Part shown: positions 7,971 to 17,166 of the stretch, one piece after another
How positions within the stretch are numbered: the stretch's first letter is position 1
How the letters are laid out: each line of letters begins with the position of its first letter
Assembly: GCF_021869765.1 (NCBI RefSeq)
Contig: NZ_CP084580.1
Coordinates: 992,001-1,056,000, forward strand
Length of the DNA: 64,000 nucleotides
From: Chryseobacterium sp. MEBOG06
GTDB taxonomy: Bacteria; Bacteroidota; Bacteroidia; Flavobacteriales; Weeksellaceae
Reading direction: 5' to 3'
The notes under the pieces: generated by a model
The model's database searches: none
What the model was told of the DNA's origin: nothing
The model's input: only the letters and a program-made list of their open reading frames with translations
Position numbers and translations under genes: made by a program

Positions 7971-9636
7971 ATTGGATCCCAAGCAGAGTTCCCGAAACAT
8001 TCCATGAGCTGAAACTTGTTCCTTCTGTAGGACCTTGTGGAATCTTTATCTGGATGGTATGTTTTCCGGCTTTTAAATCTCCAAGAGGAATCAAATTGGG
8101 ATTGGTAACCGTTCCAGGGCACCAGTTTGACCTGCTGAGATCTGACGATGAAAGTCCGTCCTGAAAGTTCCCTGAAGCAGGGTTGTATAATCGGTATGAG
8201 CCGCAGTCTGTTCTCCATGGTAAAAATGAAAATACAGATTGCCCATCTATAAAAATAGAATTCATTTTGGGAACGAATTCATCTCCGTTTTCCCAGCCTC
8301 CATGTCCCGTAGTTGTATATCTTAGCTGAGCATTTTTCAGATCTTTCTTTAAAGTGAAGTCCATGAAAAGGCCCTTTTGCTGATTGAACATTGTAGAGTA
8401 GTCCTGCCCGGCCATTTCCATAATATTCAAAGTATTGAATAAGGGGATAGCCACATTGTTTTTATAAACATTCTGGTCGCTTTTATGAATCGTAACTTCA
8501 AGGCTGACTCTATGACCTCCTTTATCATAGTTTCCGATAAATGTACCCACCCAAAGTTCTTTTCCGGATAAAGAGGGTTTTAATTCTGTGATGTCCTGCC
8601 GGTAAGGACTGATGGTCTGCCAGTTTTTTCCCTTAAGCTGAATATGGTTGAACTGCTGGATTCCAAATGCGGTAAAGAACCGCATCATTTCCGTGGCAGG
8701 GGTATAATTTTCTGTGGCAGTTACTCCAAAGTATTGTTTCCCGTTTCCATTTTCGAAGACCGGAAGTGTTTTTGCTCCTTTTTCAAGTCCGTCAAAAAAT
8801 GACTGTTCTTTATCCTGCGGAATGAAAAATACAGTTCCTGTTCTGTCATAAGCATCTCCATTGGATTGCTGTTTCAGTTCTACAAAAATATTTTCCCCTT
8901 CTGTGATAGTAGGGAATTTTACTTTTTTAAGAATAATAGTTCCGTTAGCATATCTTTTTATCTGATCATCGGATTTGGAAGCATCAGAGAAATTGATCGT
9001 TTCATTTTCAAAAATGCTTAGTGTTGTGAATCTGCTTTTCCATAGAAGATCTTTGTATCCCAGCTGATCAGTAGTCTGGATGGTACCTTTTATAATATTT
9101 TCTATTCCGGTGTTTTTAATCTTTTTTATTGAGCTGGCGGTAATTAAAGAGTTTTTATTTCTCTCCACCTCCAGAACAAGTCCTAAATTCTGCCCAAGGA
9201 CTGATGGCCCGCCCTGCAGTTTCAGATCATTCGTATACCAGATTTCAATGGTGTTGGAATTTACCTTGGTAATTGCCTTTTTACAGGTATATCCTAAAAT
9301 TTTCTTTGTTTCATTGGTAAGCTCAAAATTCTGCTTTCCTACAGATTCTTTATCTGCGGCAGAAATAATAGATCCGGGTTTTAAAAAAGCGTAAGAAACA
9401 ATAGTGTTTCCGGGTTTCTCCACTTTGGTGATTTCAAAAGGGTAACTGCTTTTTTGTTCTTTAATGGTAGTGCTTAAAATGTAATTTTCTTTTTCGTCAG
9501 CCCAAACTATTGTGGAAGGCTGATCTGATAGTAGCTTCCCGTTATACGAGCTGCTATATTGAATTTCATAGGTCTGTGCAGAAAACAGACAGAATAAGAA
9601 AACAGCCAGAAAATTGAAGACAGTTCTTGTATGCAT
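7969..9636 (-). CDS. PNGase F-like peptide:N-glycosidase with GLPGLI-type N-terminal domain
   Basis: A 555-residue exported enzyme expected to remove N-glycans from glycoproteins by cleaving the glycosylamine bond. A signal peptide ends near residue 20 (LFCLFSAQ). Residues about 20-180 resemble the GLPGLI family (ILGYTCKKAI, EIWYTNDL), and residues about 195-555 form the two PNGase F jelly-roll domains. By eye, D264 in DAYDRTG matches the catalytic Asp of PNGase F (WDRY), and E453 in GWENGDEF matches its second acid. The third acid aligns with Gly364 in WVGTF. The NWCPG motif at residue 504 is shared. The architecture resembles PNGase F-II of Elizabethkingia, which also has an extra N-terminal domain. 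Confidence 0.88.
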   Translation of the reverse strand: MHTRTVFNFLAVFLFCLFSAQTYEIQYSSSYNGKLLSDQPSTIVWADEKENYILSTTIKEQKSSYPFEITKVEKPGNTIVSYAFLKPGSIISAADKESVGKQNFELTNETKKILGYTCKKAITKVNSNTIEIWYTNDLKLQGGPSVLGQNLGLVLEVERNKNSLITASSIKKIKNTGIENIIKGTIQTTDQLGYKDLLWKSRFTTLSIFENETINFSDASKSDDQIKRYANGTIILKKVKFPTITEGENIFVELKQQSNGDAYDRTGTVFFIPQDKEQSFFDGLEKGAKTLPVFENGNGKQYFGVTATENYTPATEMMRFFTAFGIQQFNHIQLKGKNWQTISPYRQDITELKPSLSGKELWVGTFIGNYDKGGHRVSLEVTIHKSDQNVYKNNVAIPLFNTLNIMEMAGQDYSTMFNQQKGLFMDFTLKKDLKNAQLRYTTTGHGGWENGDEFVPKMNSIFIDGQSVFSFLPWRTDCGSYRLYNPASGNFQDGLSSSDLSRSNWCPGTVTNPNLIPLGDLKAGKHTIQIKIPQGPTEGTSFSSWNVSGTLLGIQ

Positions 9637-9652
9637 ATAAATGAGTTTACTG

Positions 9653-9682
9653 CAAAGTTATCTTAACTTTTCACAGCATCAA
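9653..9682 (-). promoter_or_regulatory. promoter of the PNGase F-like gene
   Basis: TTTTG (ending 9680) and TAACTTTG (9653-9660) on the minus strand are 19 bases apart, and the box ends 16 bases before the ATG. Confidence 0.65.
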
Positions 9683-9770
9683 AACAGGTTAATCTATATA
9701 ATAAGTAGACAACCTAATTGAATTGTTACAAAAAATGTTACAAAAACTTTTTTCCGGATGTATTCATAAA

Positions 9771-9800
9771 AAAGACTACTCTAAAAATAGAGCAGTCTTT
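9771..9800 (-). terminator. terminator of the rRNA methyltransferase gene
   Basis: AAAGACTACTCT pairs with AGAGCAGTCTTT with one mismatch, followed by T's on the minus strand. Confidence 0.75.
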
Positions 9801-9821
9801 GTATGTTATATTGTATTAAGA

Positions 9822-11027
9822 TTAAGAAACTCTCTCAATCAAAGCCATATAGAATCCGTCATACCCTTCACTTGGCATTACTTTCTGATCCTTGATCATT
9901 CTGAATCCAGGATTGTTTTTGATGAATTCTTCTACCTGCAGATTATTTTCAGAAGGAAGAATAGAGCAGGTAGCATATACCATTTGTCCTCCTTTTTTCA
10001 ACATTTTAGAATAATCCTGAAGAATCTGTTGCTGCTCTTTTTTAATTCTGTCGATAAAAGCCTGATCGATTTTCCATTTACTATCAGGATTTCTTTTTAA
10101 AACTCCCAGACCAGAACATGGCGCATCAATCAATAGTCTGTCAGCTTTTTCATGAAGACGTTTGATTACTTTATTATCAGAAATCATACGGGTTTCAATA
10201 TTGTGAGCTCCGGCTCTTTTAGCACGGCGTTTCAGCTCTGCCAATTTCCACTCGAAAATATCCAGTGCGATGATCTGTCCTTTGTTTTGCATTAATGCTG
10301 CAAGGTGGAGTGTTTTTCCACCCGCTCCTGCACATGCGTCTACTACTCTCTGGCCTTCTTTTACATCCAGGAAGTATCCGATTTTTTGTGATGAAGCATC
10401 CTGTACTTCAAATAATCCCTCTTTAAAGGCTGTTGTTAAGAAAACGTTCTTTTTTTCTTCCAACTGAACAGCATCAGGATAATTTTTAATTGAGAAGGCT
10501 GTTACTCCTTCATCTGAAAGGTCAGAGATCAGTTCTCTTGTTGTGGTTTTTAAAGAATTTGCTCTTAAAACTGTAGGAGCCTGCTCGTTTAAGGCAAGCA
10601 TTTCTCTTTCCCAGCTGGCACCTAGTTCTTTTTCCAGTGTTTCAGCTAGCCATTCAGGTATAGAATGCTCGATAGCTTTGGTAGGCACTGTATTTTTTTT
10701 AAGTTTAGTAAGAATGTCCGCAATTTTGATTCCGTCAAATTCTTCAAACTTTTTATAATTGGTTTTGCTCCAAAGAAGGTAAGCAATGATAAGTTTATAG
10801 ATGTTGTTAGGTTTTACCCCTTCTCCCATATAATACTCAATACGTTTCTTCCAACGGATAATATTGTAGAAAATTTCAGAAACAACAGCTCTGTCCTGGC
10901 TTCCCCATTTTCTATTAGCTTTTAAAAGTCTTTCAATTACTTTATCCGCATATTTATTTTTTTCGAAAAAGGTTTCCTGTAAAGCATCGTGAATTCCGAT
11001 CGCTAAGTTTCTGTGAATAAGTTCCAT
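9822..11027 (-). CDS. RsmB/NOP family class I SAM-dependent RNA methyltransferase
   Basis: A 401-residue enzyme expected to methylate a cytosine at C5 in RNA, most likely 16S rRNA, with S-adenosylmethionine as donor. An NusB-like N-terminal part (residues 1-90, with SQDRAVVSEIFYNIIRWKKR) precedes the methyltransferase domain. SAM motif I is DACAGAGGKTLHLAAL (about residue 230), motif IV with its Cys is DAPCSGLGVLKRNPDSKW (about 303), and motif VI with the catalytic Cys is YATCSILPSENN (about 355). A TATTTTTG box lies 27 bases upstream of the ATG. The exact target cytosine cannot be read from the sequence; RsmB (C967) is the nearest known case. Confidence 0.9.
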   Translation of the reverse strand: MELIHRNLAIGIHDALQETFFEKNKYADKVIERLLKANRKWGSQDRAVVSEIFYNIIRWKKRIEYYMGEGVKPNNIYKLIIAYLLWSKTNYKKFEEFDGIKIADILTKLKKNTVPTKAIEHSIPEWLAETLEKELGASWEREMLALNEQAPTVLRANSLKTTTRELISDLSDEGVTAFSIKNYPDAVQLEEKKNVFLTTAFKEGLFEVQDASSQKIGYFLDVKEGQRVVDACAGAGGKTLHLAALMQNKGQIIALDIFEWKLAELKRRAKRAGAHNIETRMISDNKVIKRLHEKADRLLIDAPCSGLGVLKRNPDSKWKIDQAFIDRIKKEQQQILQDYSKMLKKGGQMVYATCSILPSENNLQVEEFIKNNPGFRMIKDQKVMPSEGYDGFYMALIERVS

Positions 11028-11053
11028 AAATTTGCTTCGCTGTTTTGAATCTG

Positions 11054-11061
11054 CAAAAATA
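11054..11061 (-). promoter_or_regulatory. -7 promoter box of the methyltransferase gene
   Basis: TATTTTTG on the minus strand, 27 bases upstream of the ATG at 11027. No TTG at -33 was found. Confidence 0.45.
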
Positions 11062-11309
11062 CGAATTAAAGTTGAGAGTTTGGGATTTGGAGTAGGAGAG
11101 TTTGATAATAGGAGGATTAGAAGGGGAAATTGAACGTGGAAAATTGAGCGTTTAAAGTTTAAAATTCAAAATAGAGATTGATTAGTCTGAATAATAAAAG
11201 CTGCTGATTTTGCCGTTTCAGTCTCTTGTTCCGTATTTTCATTTCCGGTTCTTCGCCTTGCTCTTGACTCTATCATGCAAAAAGCTCTACCTTTGTAAAA
11301 AATAAAAAT

Positions 11310-11654
11310 ATGAGTGATACAGTACTTTGTCCGAAATGCAGCTCTGAGTTTACTTACCCAAGCGATAATATGATGGTATGTTCTCAGTGTTTCTACGAAT
11401 GGAATCCTGAAGAAGCAGTTTCTGAAGCAGCAAGCGAAGGAAAGATAGTAGATTCTAACGGAAATGAACTTCAGGATGGGGATTCTGTAGTGGTTGTTAA
11501 AGACCTTCCGGTAAAAGGAGCACCAAAACCAGTAAAAGCAGGTACTAAAGTGAAAAATATCCGTTTAAGACCCGGAAGTGACCATAATATAGACTGTAAA
11601 ATTGACGGTTTTGGAGCAATGGCTTTAAAATCGGAATTTGTAAAAAAGGCATAA
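11310..11654 (+). CDS. yjdM: YjdM/PhnA family zinc-ribbon protein
   Basis: A 114-residue cytosolic protein of the PhnA/YjdM family. Residues 1-36 form a zinc ribbon with two Cys pairs (CPKC and CSQC). The C-terminal domain starts with [23 protein letters not shown] and ends with [16 protein letters not shown], both family hallmarks. Despite the old name, no role in phosphonate breakdown is supported for this family, and no phn genes are nearby. It is a lone + strand gene; the 280-base region in front of it contains purine-rich, low-complexity sequence but no clear promoter box. Confidence 0.93.
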   Translation: MSDTVLCPKCSSEFTYPSDNMMVCSQCFYEWNPEEAVSEAASEGKIVDSNGNELQDGDSVVVVKDLPVKGAPKPVKAGTKVKNIRLRPGSDHNIDCKIDGFGAMALKSEFVKKA

Positions 11655-12072
11655 TATAACAGATCTTTAACTACAACATTTAGCCTTTAAAGGCTGACCG
11701 ATTGTTAAAGATTGTTTGACATAAATGCATAAGAAAAGGAAAAAATTGGACAGTGTAATCTTTCAAAAGACTTAATTGCAAAACTGCTAATGTCCGTCCG
11801 GAAGGCAGAAAGAGAATTAACCAAAAATTTCCTTATGCTGTAGAAGTACAAATGTAAGAAAAAGTTTGATAACAATTTCTTATGTTTGTATTTTTTTTAT
11901 GGATAAGTATAAGTAAATCTATAGGTTATGTTTTTCTTTAAGGCAGGAAAAGGCGAGGGATGCTGAAGAAATTAAGCTGTAAAGTTGTCAAAAATAAATG
12001 ATAAATTTACTTTTTACTCTACATATTATCTGTTATATGATCATCATCAATGCTGCACTAAAATTATACAGA
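11655..12072. other. intergenic region after yjdM
   Basis: About 420 bases without a believable gene on either strand. It ends with the stop codon of the ABC ATPase gene read from the other side. No strong hairpin, repeat or promoter box was recognised. Confidence 0.5.
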
Positions 12073-13017
12073 TTATGAGTTCTGAACAAAGGAGATTTTA
12101 ATAGTTCCTTCCAGCTTGTTATCAGTATAAATAACAAGTTCTTTTCCCTTCGCAATAAGTTTATTCCAATAATAATTTCCTCCGAATCTACTTTCCAGAA
12201 CTTCTGCTTCAATTCCGGTTTCCGTTATTTTTATTTCTTTAGGATAATAGGAAAACTTAGAAAGCTGAAAATCCGCTGCTTCAGATTCATTGAAAATATT
12301 CACTTCTCCGAATAATTTGGCAACGTATGAGTTGTAAGGTTTTCGGTAGGTTTCTTCCGGGCTGTCATTCTGTATCAATCTTCCGTTTTGAAGAATAACA
12401 ATCTGATCCAGCCATGGCATGATATCCTGAATTTCATGTGTGGATATAATCAGAGAGATCTGATGCTCCTTTACATATCGGAAAAGTCGTTCTCTAAGTT
12501 CAATTTTTCTCGGGAAATCCAGATTACTGAAAGGTTCATCCAGAATAAGCAGTTTCGGTAATACAGAAAGCGCTCTTGCGATGGCTACTCTTTGTTGTTG
12601 TCCACCACTTAAATACTTGGGAAGTACGTGGGCAAATTCCTGAAGTCCTACCACTTCAAGAAGTTCCATTACGGTTTCTCTTTTTTGCTTTAGATTGATA
12701 TTTGAAATAAATTTCCCTACATTTTCTGCAACGGTAGCATACGGCATAAGATCAAAATTCTGTGCTACAAATTTCATCTCTGCTTCTCCGGGAACAAGAT
12801 TTCCTTTAGGCCCCAAAAGTTTTCTTCCGTTAAAAATAATCTCTCCGCTCTCCCAGTCAAGAAGACCATAGACCAGACTCAGCAGGGTAGATTTTCCGCA
12901 TCCGCTTTCTCCTGCCAGGGCAATGATTTTGTTTTCCTCAAATCTTAGATTAAGGTTCTGAAACAGGGGTTTATCTTGATTGTGAGAGAAAAATAAATTG
13001 TTTATTTCTAGTAGCAT
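12073..13017 (-). CDS. ABC transporter ATP-binding protein
   Basis: A 314-residue ATPase with Walker A GESGCGKST (about residue 37), Q-loop, signature LSGGQQQR (about 138), Walker B LLILDEPFSNLD (about 160) and H-loop STHE (about 193). About 80 residues follow the ATPase domain and look like the small beta-barrel extension of importer ATPases in the spermidine/iron/sulfate group. No permease or binding-protein gene is adjacent, so its partner must lie elsewhere. The substrate is therefore open. Confidence 0.9.
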   Translation of the reverse strand: MLLEINNLFFSHNQDKPLFQNLNLRFEENKIIALAGESGCGKSTLLSLVYGLLDWESGEIIFNGRKLLGPKGNLVPGEAEMKFVAQNFDLMPYATVAENVGKFISNINLKQKRETVMELLEVVGLQEFAHVLPKYLSGGQQQRVAIARALSVLPKLLILDEPFSNLDFPRKIELRERLFRYVKEHQISLIISTHEIQDIMPWLDQIVILQNGRLIQNDSPEETYRKPYNSYVAKLFGEVNIFNESEAADFQLSKFSYYPKEIKITETGIEAEVLESRFGGNYYWNKLIAKGKELVIYTDNKLEGTIKISFVQNS

Positions 13018-13092
13018 ATTACAAATGTAAGGTTTTTATGAAAACACAATTTTTTTTATTATATTAGCGGAAGTAATAAAAATAAATCAAAA

Positions 13093-13752
13093 ATGAGAAA
13101 AAAGCTGTTTTCATTAGCAATTCCTGCTTTATTTGTTGCTGCCGTAATGGTTTCTTGTAAAAAAGATAAACCGCTTAGCAGTGAAAGTAACGAGGTAGTG
13201 ACTACCAAAGATGGTAGCCAGTACAGTTTGGATACGCTAAACAGTAAGGTTGAATGGAAAGGATATAAAGTATTTAAATCTGAAAATACGAGCCACTTTG
13301 GAACAATCAGATTTGAAAGCGGAGATGTGACCGTGAAAGACGGAAAACTGGAAAGCGGAAAATTTGTTGCTGATATGAACTCCTTAACTTCTGTAGATTT
13401 GAAAGACAGTCCGGAAGATATGGGAAAACTAAATGGACACCTTAAAAGTGGTGACTTCTTTGAAGTTGAAAAATTCCCGACAGCTTCTTATGAAATTACA
13501 AAAGTTACCCCAGCCACAGAAGGAGATTATAATACTATTTTAGATGGGAATTTAACTATTAAAGGAATTACAAAACCAGTTCAGTTTAAGGCTAATGTAT
13601 CTGTGAAAGAAGGAGAAGTAAGTGTAGCTACTGAGCCAAAGGATATTAAAAGAGAAGAGTTTGGAGTGAAATTCCAGGCTCCTGCTGAAAACGGGGTCAT
13701 TAAAGATGAGGTAACTCTTCAGATCAACGTTAAAGCTTTAGAGAAGAAATAA
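13093..13752 (+). CDS. YceI family lipoprotein
   Basis: A 219-residue protein with a lipoprotein signal peptide ending in MVSC (Cys22), so it is probably anchored to a membrane facing the periplasm. Residues about 45-217 form the YceI lipocalin-like barrel, which binds long-chain isoprenoids or amphiphiles in studied members. The pattern LDTLNSKVEWKGYKVFKSEN, then FKSGDFFEVEKFPTASYE-like text and GNLTIKGITKPVQF is typical. It is a single gene with a strong terminator after it. Confidence 0.92.
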   Translation: MRKKLFSLAIPALFVAAVMVSCKKDKPLSSESNEVVTTKDGSQYSLDTLNSKVEWKGYKVFKSENTSHFGTIRFESGDVTVKDGKLESGKFVADMNSLTSVDLKDSPEDMGKLNGHLKSGDFFEVEKFPTASYEITKVTPATEGDYNTILDGNLTIKGITKPVQFKANVSVKEGEVSVATEPKDIKREEFGVKFQAPAENGVIKDEVTLQINVKALEKK

Positions 13753-13784
13753 TTTTTTTATTTAAGTGAAATAAGTGATTGAAG

Positions 13785-13815
13785 TCTGCCTCCCGAAAAA
13801 GAGGCAGATTTTTTT
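13785..13815 (+). terminator. terminator of the YceI gene
   Basis: TCTGCCTC pairs with GAGGCAGA over an 8-base loop, followed by seven T's. Confidence 0.85.
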
Positions 13816-13847
13816 ATGACTCAATTAATTATTAAACTTAAAAGTCG

Positions 13848-13855
13848 TATTTTTG
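13848..13855 (+). promoter_or_regulatory. -7 promoter box of pheS
   Basis: TATTTTTG lies 25 bases before the pheS ATG and matches TAnnTTTG. It sits just after the YceI terminator, so pheS is transcribed on its own. Confidence 0.5.
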
Positions 13856-13880
13856 CAAAACATTTTGAAAGGGTAAAATA

Positions 13881-14891
13881 ATGATAGAAAAGATAGAAGA
13901 ACTACTGATCGAAGTAAACGGCTTCAATGCTAGCTCTAAGGAAGATATCGAAAACTTCCGAATCAAGTACAACGGTAAAAAAGGGGTTCTGAATGATTTT
14001 TTTGAAAAATTTAAAGAAGTTCCTAACGACCAGAAGAAAGAATTCGGACAGAAGATCAATACTTTGAAGCAAGCAGTTGCTGTAAAATTAGAAGATTTGA
14101 AAAATACTTCTGCATCTTCTGTTGTCTTAGAAAAAGAAGATCTTACGAGACCTGCTTTTCCATTGGAATTAGGCTCAAGACATCCAATCAACCTGGTTAA
14201 AAACAGAATTATTGAAATCTTTAAATCAATTGGCTTTGCAGTAGCAGATGGCCCTGAGATTGAAGATGACTGGCATAACTTTACTGCGCTGAACCTTCCG
14301 GAATACCACCCGGCAAGAGATATGCAGGATACGTTCTTTATTGAGCAGAATCCGGATATTCTTTTGAGAACGCATACATCTTCTGTACAAACTCGTTTTA
14401 TGGAAGAAAATCAGCCGCCAATCAGGATTTTATCTCCGGGAAGAGTTTTCAGAAATGAAGCAATCTCTTCACGTTCTCACTGTATTTTCCATCAGATTGA
14501 AGGATTATATATTGATGAGAACGTAAGTTTTGCAGATCTTAAGCAGACCATTCAGTTCTTTACAACAGAGCTCTTCGGAAAGTCTAAAATCAGAATGAGA
14601 CCATCATTCTTCCCATTTACAGAGCCAAGTGCTGAAATTGATGTGTATTGGGGACTGAACTCAGAAACAGACTATAGAATCACGAAAGGAACAGGCTGGC
14701 TTGAAATTATGGGCTGTGGAATGGTAGATCCTGCCGTACTGAAAAACGTGAATATAGATGCTGAAAAATATTCGGGATATGCATTCGGAATGGGAATTGA
14801 AAGAATTACAATGCTTCTTTACCAGATGAGTGACATCAGAATGTTCTTTGAAAATGATATCAGAACACTGGAACAGTTCAAAACATTATAA
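13881..14891 (+). CDS. pheS: phenylalanine-tRNA ligase alpha subunit
   Basis: A 336-residue class II aminoacyl-tRNA synthetase subunit that charges tRNA-Phe as part of an alpha2-beta2 complex. The N-terminal coiled-coil arm (residues 1-90) is followed by the catalytic core. Motif 2 is [20 protein letters not shown] (about residue 193), and motif 3 is [20 protein letters not shown] (about 305). Length is normal for the subunit. pheT is not in the window, so the two subunits are encoded apart. A perfect GC-rich terminator follows. Confidence 0.97.
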   Translation: MIEKIEELLIEVNGFNASSKEDIENFRIKYNGKKGVLNDFFEKFKEVPNDQKKEFGQKINTLKQAVAVKLEDLKNTSASSVVLEKEDLTRPAFPLELGSRHPINLVKNRIIEIFKSIGFAVADGPEIEDDWHNFTALNLPEYHPARDMQDTFFIEQNPDILLRTHTSSVQTRFMEENQPPIRILSPGRVFRNEAISSRSHCIFHQIEGLYIDENVSFADLKQTIQFFTTELFGKSKIRMRPSFFPFTEPSAEIDVYWGLNSETDYRITKGTGWLEIMGCGMVDPAVLKNVNIDAEKYSGYAFGMGIERITMLLYQMSDIRMFFENDIRTLEQFKTL

Positions 14892-14896
14892 AAAAT

Positions 14897-14924
14897 AAAC
14901 CTCCGGAGCTCCGGAGGTTTTTGT
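14897..14924 (+). terminator. terminator of pheS
   Basis: CCTCCGGAG is followed directly by CTCCGGAGG, a perfect palindrome, flanked by A's and T's. Confidence 0.85.
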
Positions 14925-15122
14925 TTTTAATTACTGACCTAAGAAACAAAACGTAACTAAAAACGGAATTTTATTGAAAAATTTACACGTGTCTGTTTCT
15001 TATGTCCATACTTCTTCAGGTATGCCAGAGGCATTCTAATGAGGTATTGACATACTGCAGTCTCCTCAACTGCTTCTATAATAAAGACAAGTAGTGCGTT
15101 GATTTTATTACATCCAAAATAA

Positions 15123-15154
15123 AAAATGTCTGCAAAAAACTTTACAGACATTTT
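15123..15154 (-). terminator. terminator of the DUF3108 gene
   Basis: AAAATGTCTG pairs with CAGACATTTT over 12 bases, then T-rich sequence on the minus strand. Confidence 0.75.
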
Positions 15155-15177
15155 TGATTTTTTTTAAATCTATACGC

Positions 15178-15948
15178 TTACTTGGTAAACTTTAAAGGAT
15201 ATTTTACGTTTTTATAATCATCAATACTTGCTTTTAACGAACCGACAGCCAGTTCAGCCTTTAGCAGCATCGGAAGATGATTGGCATCGTTGGACACCCA
15301 CATGGTAACTCCTTCTTTTTCTTTAAATACTCTTCCGCTTTTTACTGAAGGGATAATTTTCAGGCAGTTGATGGTACCGAACTTAGTTTTTAAGTTTTCT
15401 GTTCCTACCACTTTTAGCTGAAAAGGAAACATTTCATCGTCTATCCATACATTCATATTGATAATGGTTCCTGTTTTTAGTTCATCCGGGCTCTTGCTCC
15501 TTAAATAGTAAAAGCATGAAAGCATATCCTGCACCCCTTTTACAGATTTTAAGACCTTAGAACCATTGGCCGGTGTTTTTTTATCTGTTAAAATCAAAGT
15601 ATTGTTATCGTGATTGAAAACGGTTTCAAGGTGCTGGCGGTAACTTCCTTCCCGTACATCTCTTACATAAAAACTTGGCAACCCCGTTTCTGTATTGATG
15701 AAACTTTCATAGAGGTCTTCTACTTTGAAGAATGCTTTTACAGCCCCCGTAGTCTGCCCTGTACCTTTTACATAGAGATGGGGAACTCCTTTATAATTGG
15801 TCTTTTGAGTCGTCAGATTGGCTGTTCCGGCATTTAGAAAGCCATAATGGATTCTCAGGGTGATGGACTCTCCATCTGCGATGTTATCAATCTGGGCTGA
15901 GCCGAAAAAGAATATTAATAGGGCAAAGAGGTTTAAAAATTTCTTCAT
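15178..15948 (-). CDS. DUF3108 domain-containing exported protein
   Basis: A 256-residue protein with a signal peptide (LNLFALLIFFFGSAQ) and a single DUF3108 domain covering most of the rest. LRIHYGFLNAGTANL near the start and TMWVSNDANHLPMLLKAEL near the end are typical of this periplasmic beta-rich family, whose function is not established. A TAAATTTG box lies 25 bases before the ATG. It is a single-gene unit, divergent from the ferredoxin reductase gene. Confidence 0.9.
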   Translation of the reverse strand: MKKFLNLFALLIFFFGSAQIDNIADGESITLRIHYGFLNAGTANLTTQKTNYKGVPHLYVKGTGQTTGAVKAFFKVEDLYESFINTETGLPSFYVRDVREGSYRQHLETVFNHDNNTLILTDKKTPANGSKVLKSVKGVQDMLSCFYYLRSKSPDELKTGTIINMNVWIDDEMFPFQLKVVGTENLKTKFGTINCLKIIPSVKSGRVFKEKEGVTMWVSNDANHLPMLLKAELAVGSLKASIDDYKNVKYPLKFTK

Positions 15949-15973
15949 AACAAGACATTTACAAAAACATTGC

Positions 15974-15981
15974 CAAATTTA
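15974..15981 (-). promoter_or_regulatory. -7 promoter box of the DUF3108 gene
   Basis: TAAATTTG on the minus strand, 25 bases upstream of the ATG. Confidence 0.45.
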
Positions 15982-16059
15982 AAATCTTAATTGATAGATA
16001 TTTGACAAATCTCAGGTTTTTATTTAGAATCAATTAAATATGCGTAGCATTAAAATTAG

Positions 16060-16067
16060 TAAATTTG
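16060..16067 (+). promoter_or_regulatory. -7 promoter box of the ferredoxin reductase gene
   Basis: TAAATTTG on the + strand, 31 bases upstream of the ATG at 16099. Confidence 0.5.
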
Positions 16068-16098
16068 CAGTTACATGTATAATTAAATTATCTAAATT

Positions 16099-17154
16099 AT
16101 GATAACCACTGATATATTGATCATAGGTGCAGGTCCTACAGGACTTTTTGCAGTTTTTGAAGCAGGACTTTTAAAAATGAAGTGCCATATTATTGATGCG
16201 CTTCCACAACCGGGAGGTCAATTGGCTGAACTTTATCCTAAAAAACCTATTTTTGATATTCCAGGGTATCCTTCAGTGAACGCTGGAGAATTGGTGGATA
16301 ATTTAATGGAGCAGATCAAACAGTTCCAGCCTGGGTTTACTTTAGGAGAAACTGCTGTTTCTTATACAAAGGTTGATGATGAGTGGTTTGAAGTGATCAC
16401 AAACAAAGGTACCGTTCACAGATGTAAAGCTATTGCCATTGCCGGAGGATTGGGAACTTTTGAACCGAGAAAGCCTACTTTCGAAAATGTAGCTGATTAT
16501 GAAGAAAAAGGTCTTGAATATTTCGTTAAAGAACCTGAACATTTCAGAAACAAAAGAGTAGTGATCGCCGGAGGTGGAGATTCTGCATTGGACTGGAGTG
16601 TTTTCCTTTCTAATGTTGCAAGTGAAGTGACATTGATCCACAGAAGAAATGAGTTCAGAGGAGCTTTGGATTCTGTAGAGAAAGTTCAGGATCTTAAAAA
16701 CCAGGGAAAAATCAAATTAATTACTCCTGCTGAAGTTACAGGTATTAAAGGTGACGGAAAAGTAGAAGCAATTACAGTACAAAAAGACGGTGAAGAGGCA
16801 TACGACATTGAAACAGATTACTTTATTCCTTTATTCGGACTGACTCCAAAGCTGGGTGAGATCGGAAACTGGGGATTAAACATCGAGAAAAATGCAATCG
16901 TTGTAAACAATGCTCTAGATTATCAGACAAATATTGATGGTATTTATGCTATCGGAGATATTAATACATATCCTGGAAAACTTAAATTAATTCTTTGTGG
17001 TTTCCACGAAGCTACTTTAATGTGTCAGAGTGTTTACAACAGACTAAACCCGGGTAAAAAATTCGTATTAAAATATACAACAGTAAGCGGGGTAGACGGA
17101 TTTGACGGAAGCCGTAAAGAAGCAGAGAAGGCTGTTGTGAAAAAAATTGACTAA
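16099..17154 (+). CDS. ferredoxin--NADP reductase, thioredoxin-reductase-like type
   Basis: A 351-residue FAD/NAD(P)H oxidoreductase of the YumC type, which moves electrons between NADPH and ferredoxin. The FAD-binding GAGPTGLFAVFEAGLL lies at residues 8-23, LPQPGGQLAELYPKKP follows, the NADPH-binding GGGDSALDWSVFL is near residue 158, and the second FAD motif GIYAIGDINTYPGK is near 285. The CxxC of thioredoxin reductases is absent, which separates it from that family. A 2Fe-2S ferredoxin gene follows after 12 bases and is the likely partner. Confidence 0.92.
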   Translation: MITTDILIIGAGPTGLFAVFEAGLLKMKCHIIDALPQPGGQLAELYPKKPIFDIPGYPSVNAGELVDNLMEQIKQFQPGFTLGETAVSYTKVDDEWFEVITNKGTVHRCKAIAIAGGLGTFEPRKPTFENVADYEEKGLEYFVKEPEHFRNKRVVIAGGGDSALDWSVFLSNVASEVTLIHRRNEFRGALDSVEKVQDLKNQGKIKLITPAEVTGIKGDGKVEAITVQKDGEEAYDIETDYFIPLFGLTPKLGEIGNWGLNIEKNAIVVNNALDYQTNIDGIYAIGDINTYPGKLKLILCGFHEATLMCQSVYNRLNPGKKFVLKYTTVSGVDGFDGSRKEAEKAVVKKID

Positions 17155-17166
17155 TTTTGCAGAATT

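Noticed and set aside
11070..11290. Purine-rich then TCTTG-rich stretch before yjdM as another copy of the GAAAATTGAAAG family
   Set aside because: Similar low-complexity style but no matching core or inverted arms could be aligned by eye.
14957..15151. 64-residue minus strand frame between pheS and DUF3108
   Set aside because: Its ATG lies inside the DUF3108 terminator, there is no promoter, and the composition does not look protein-like. No family recognised.
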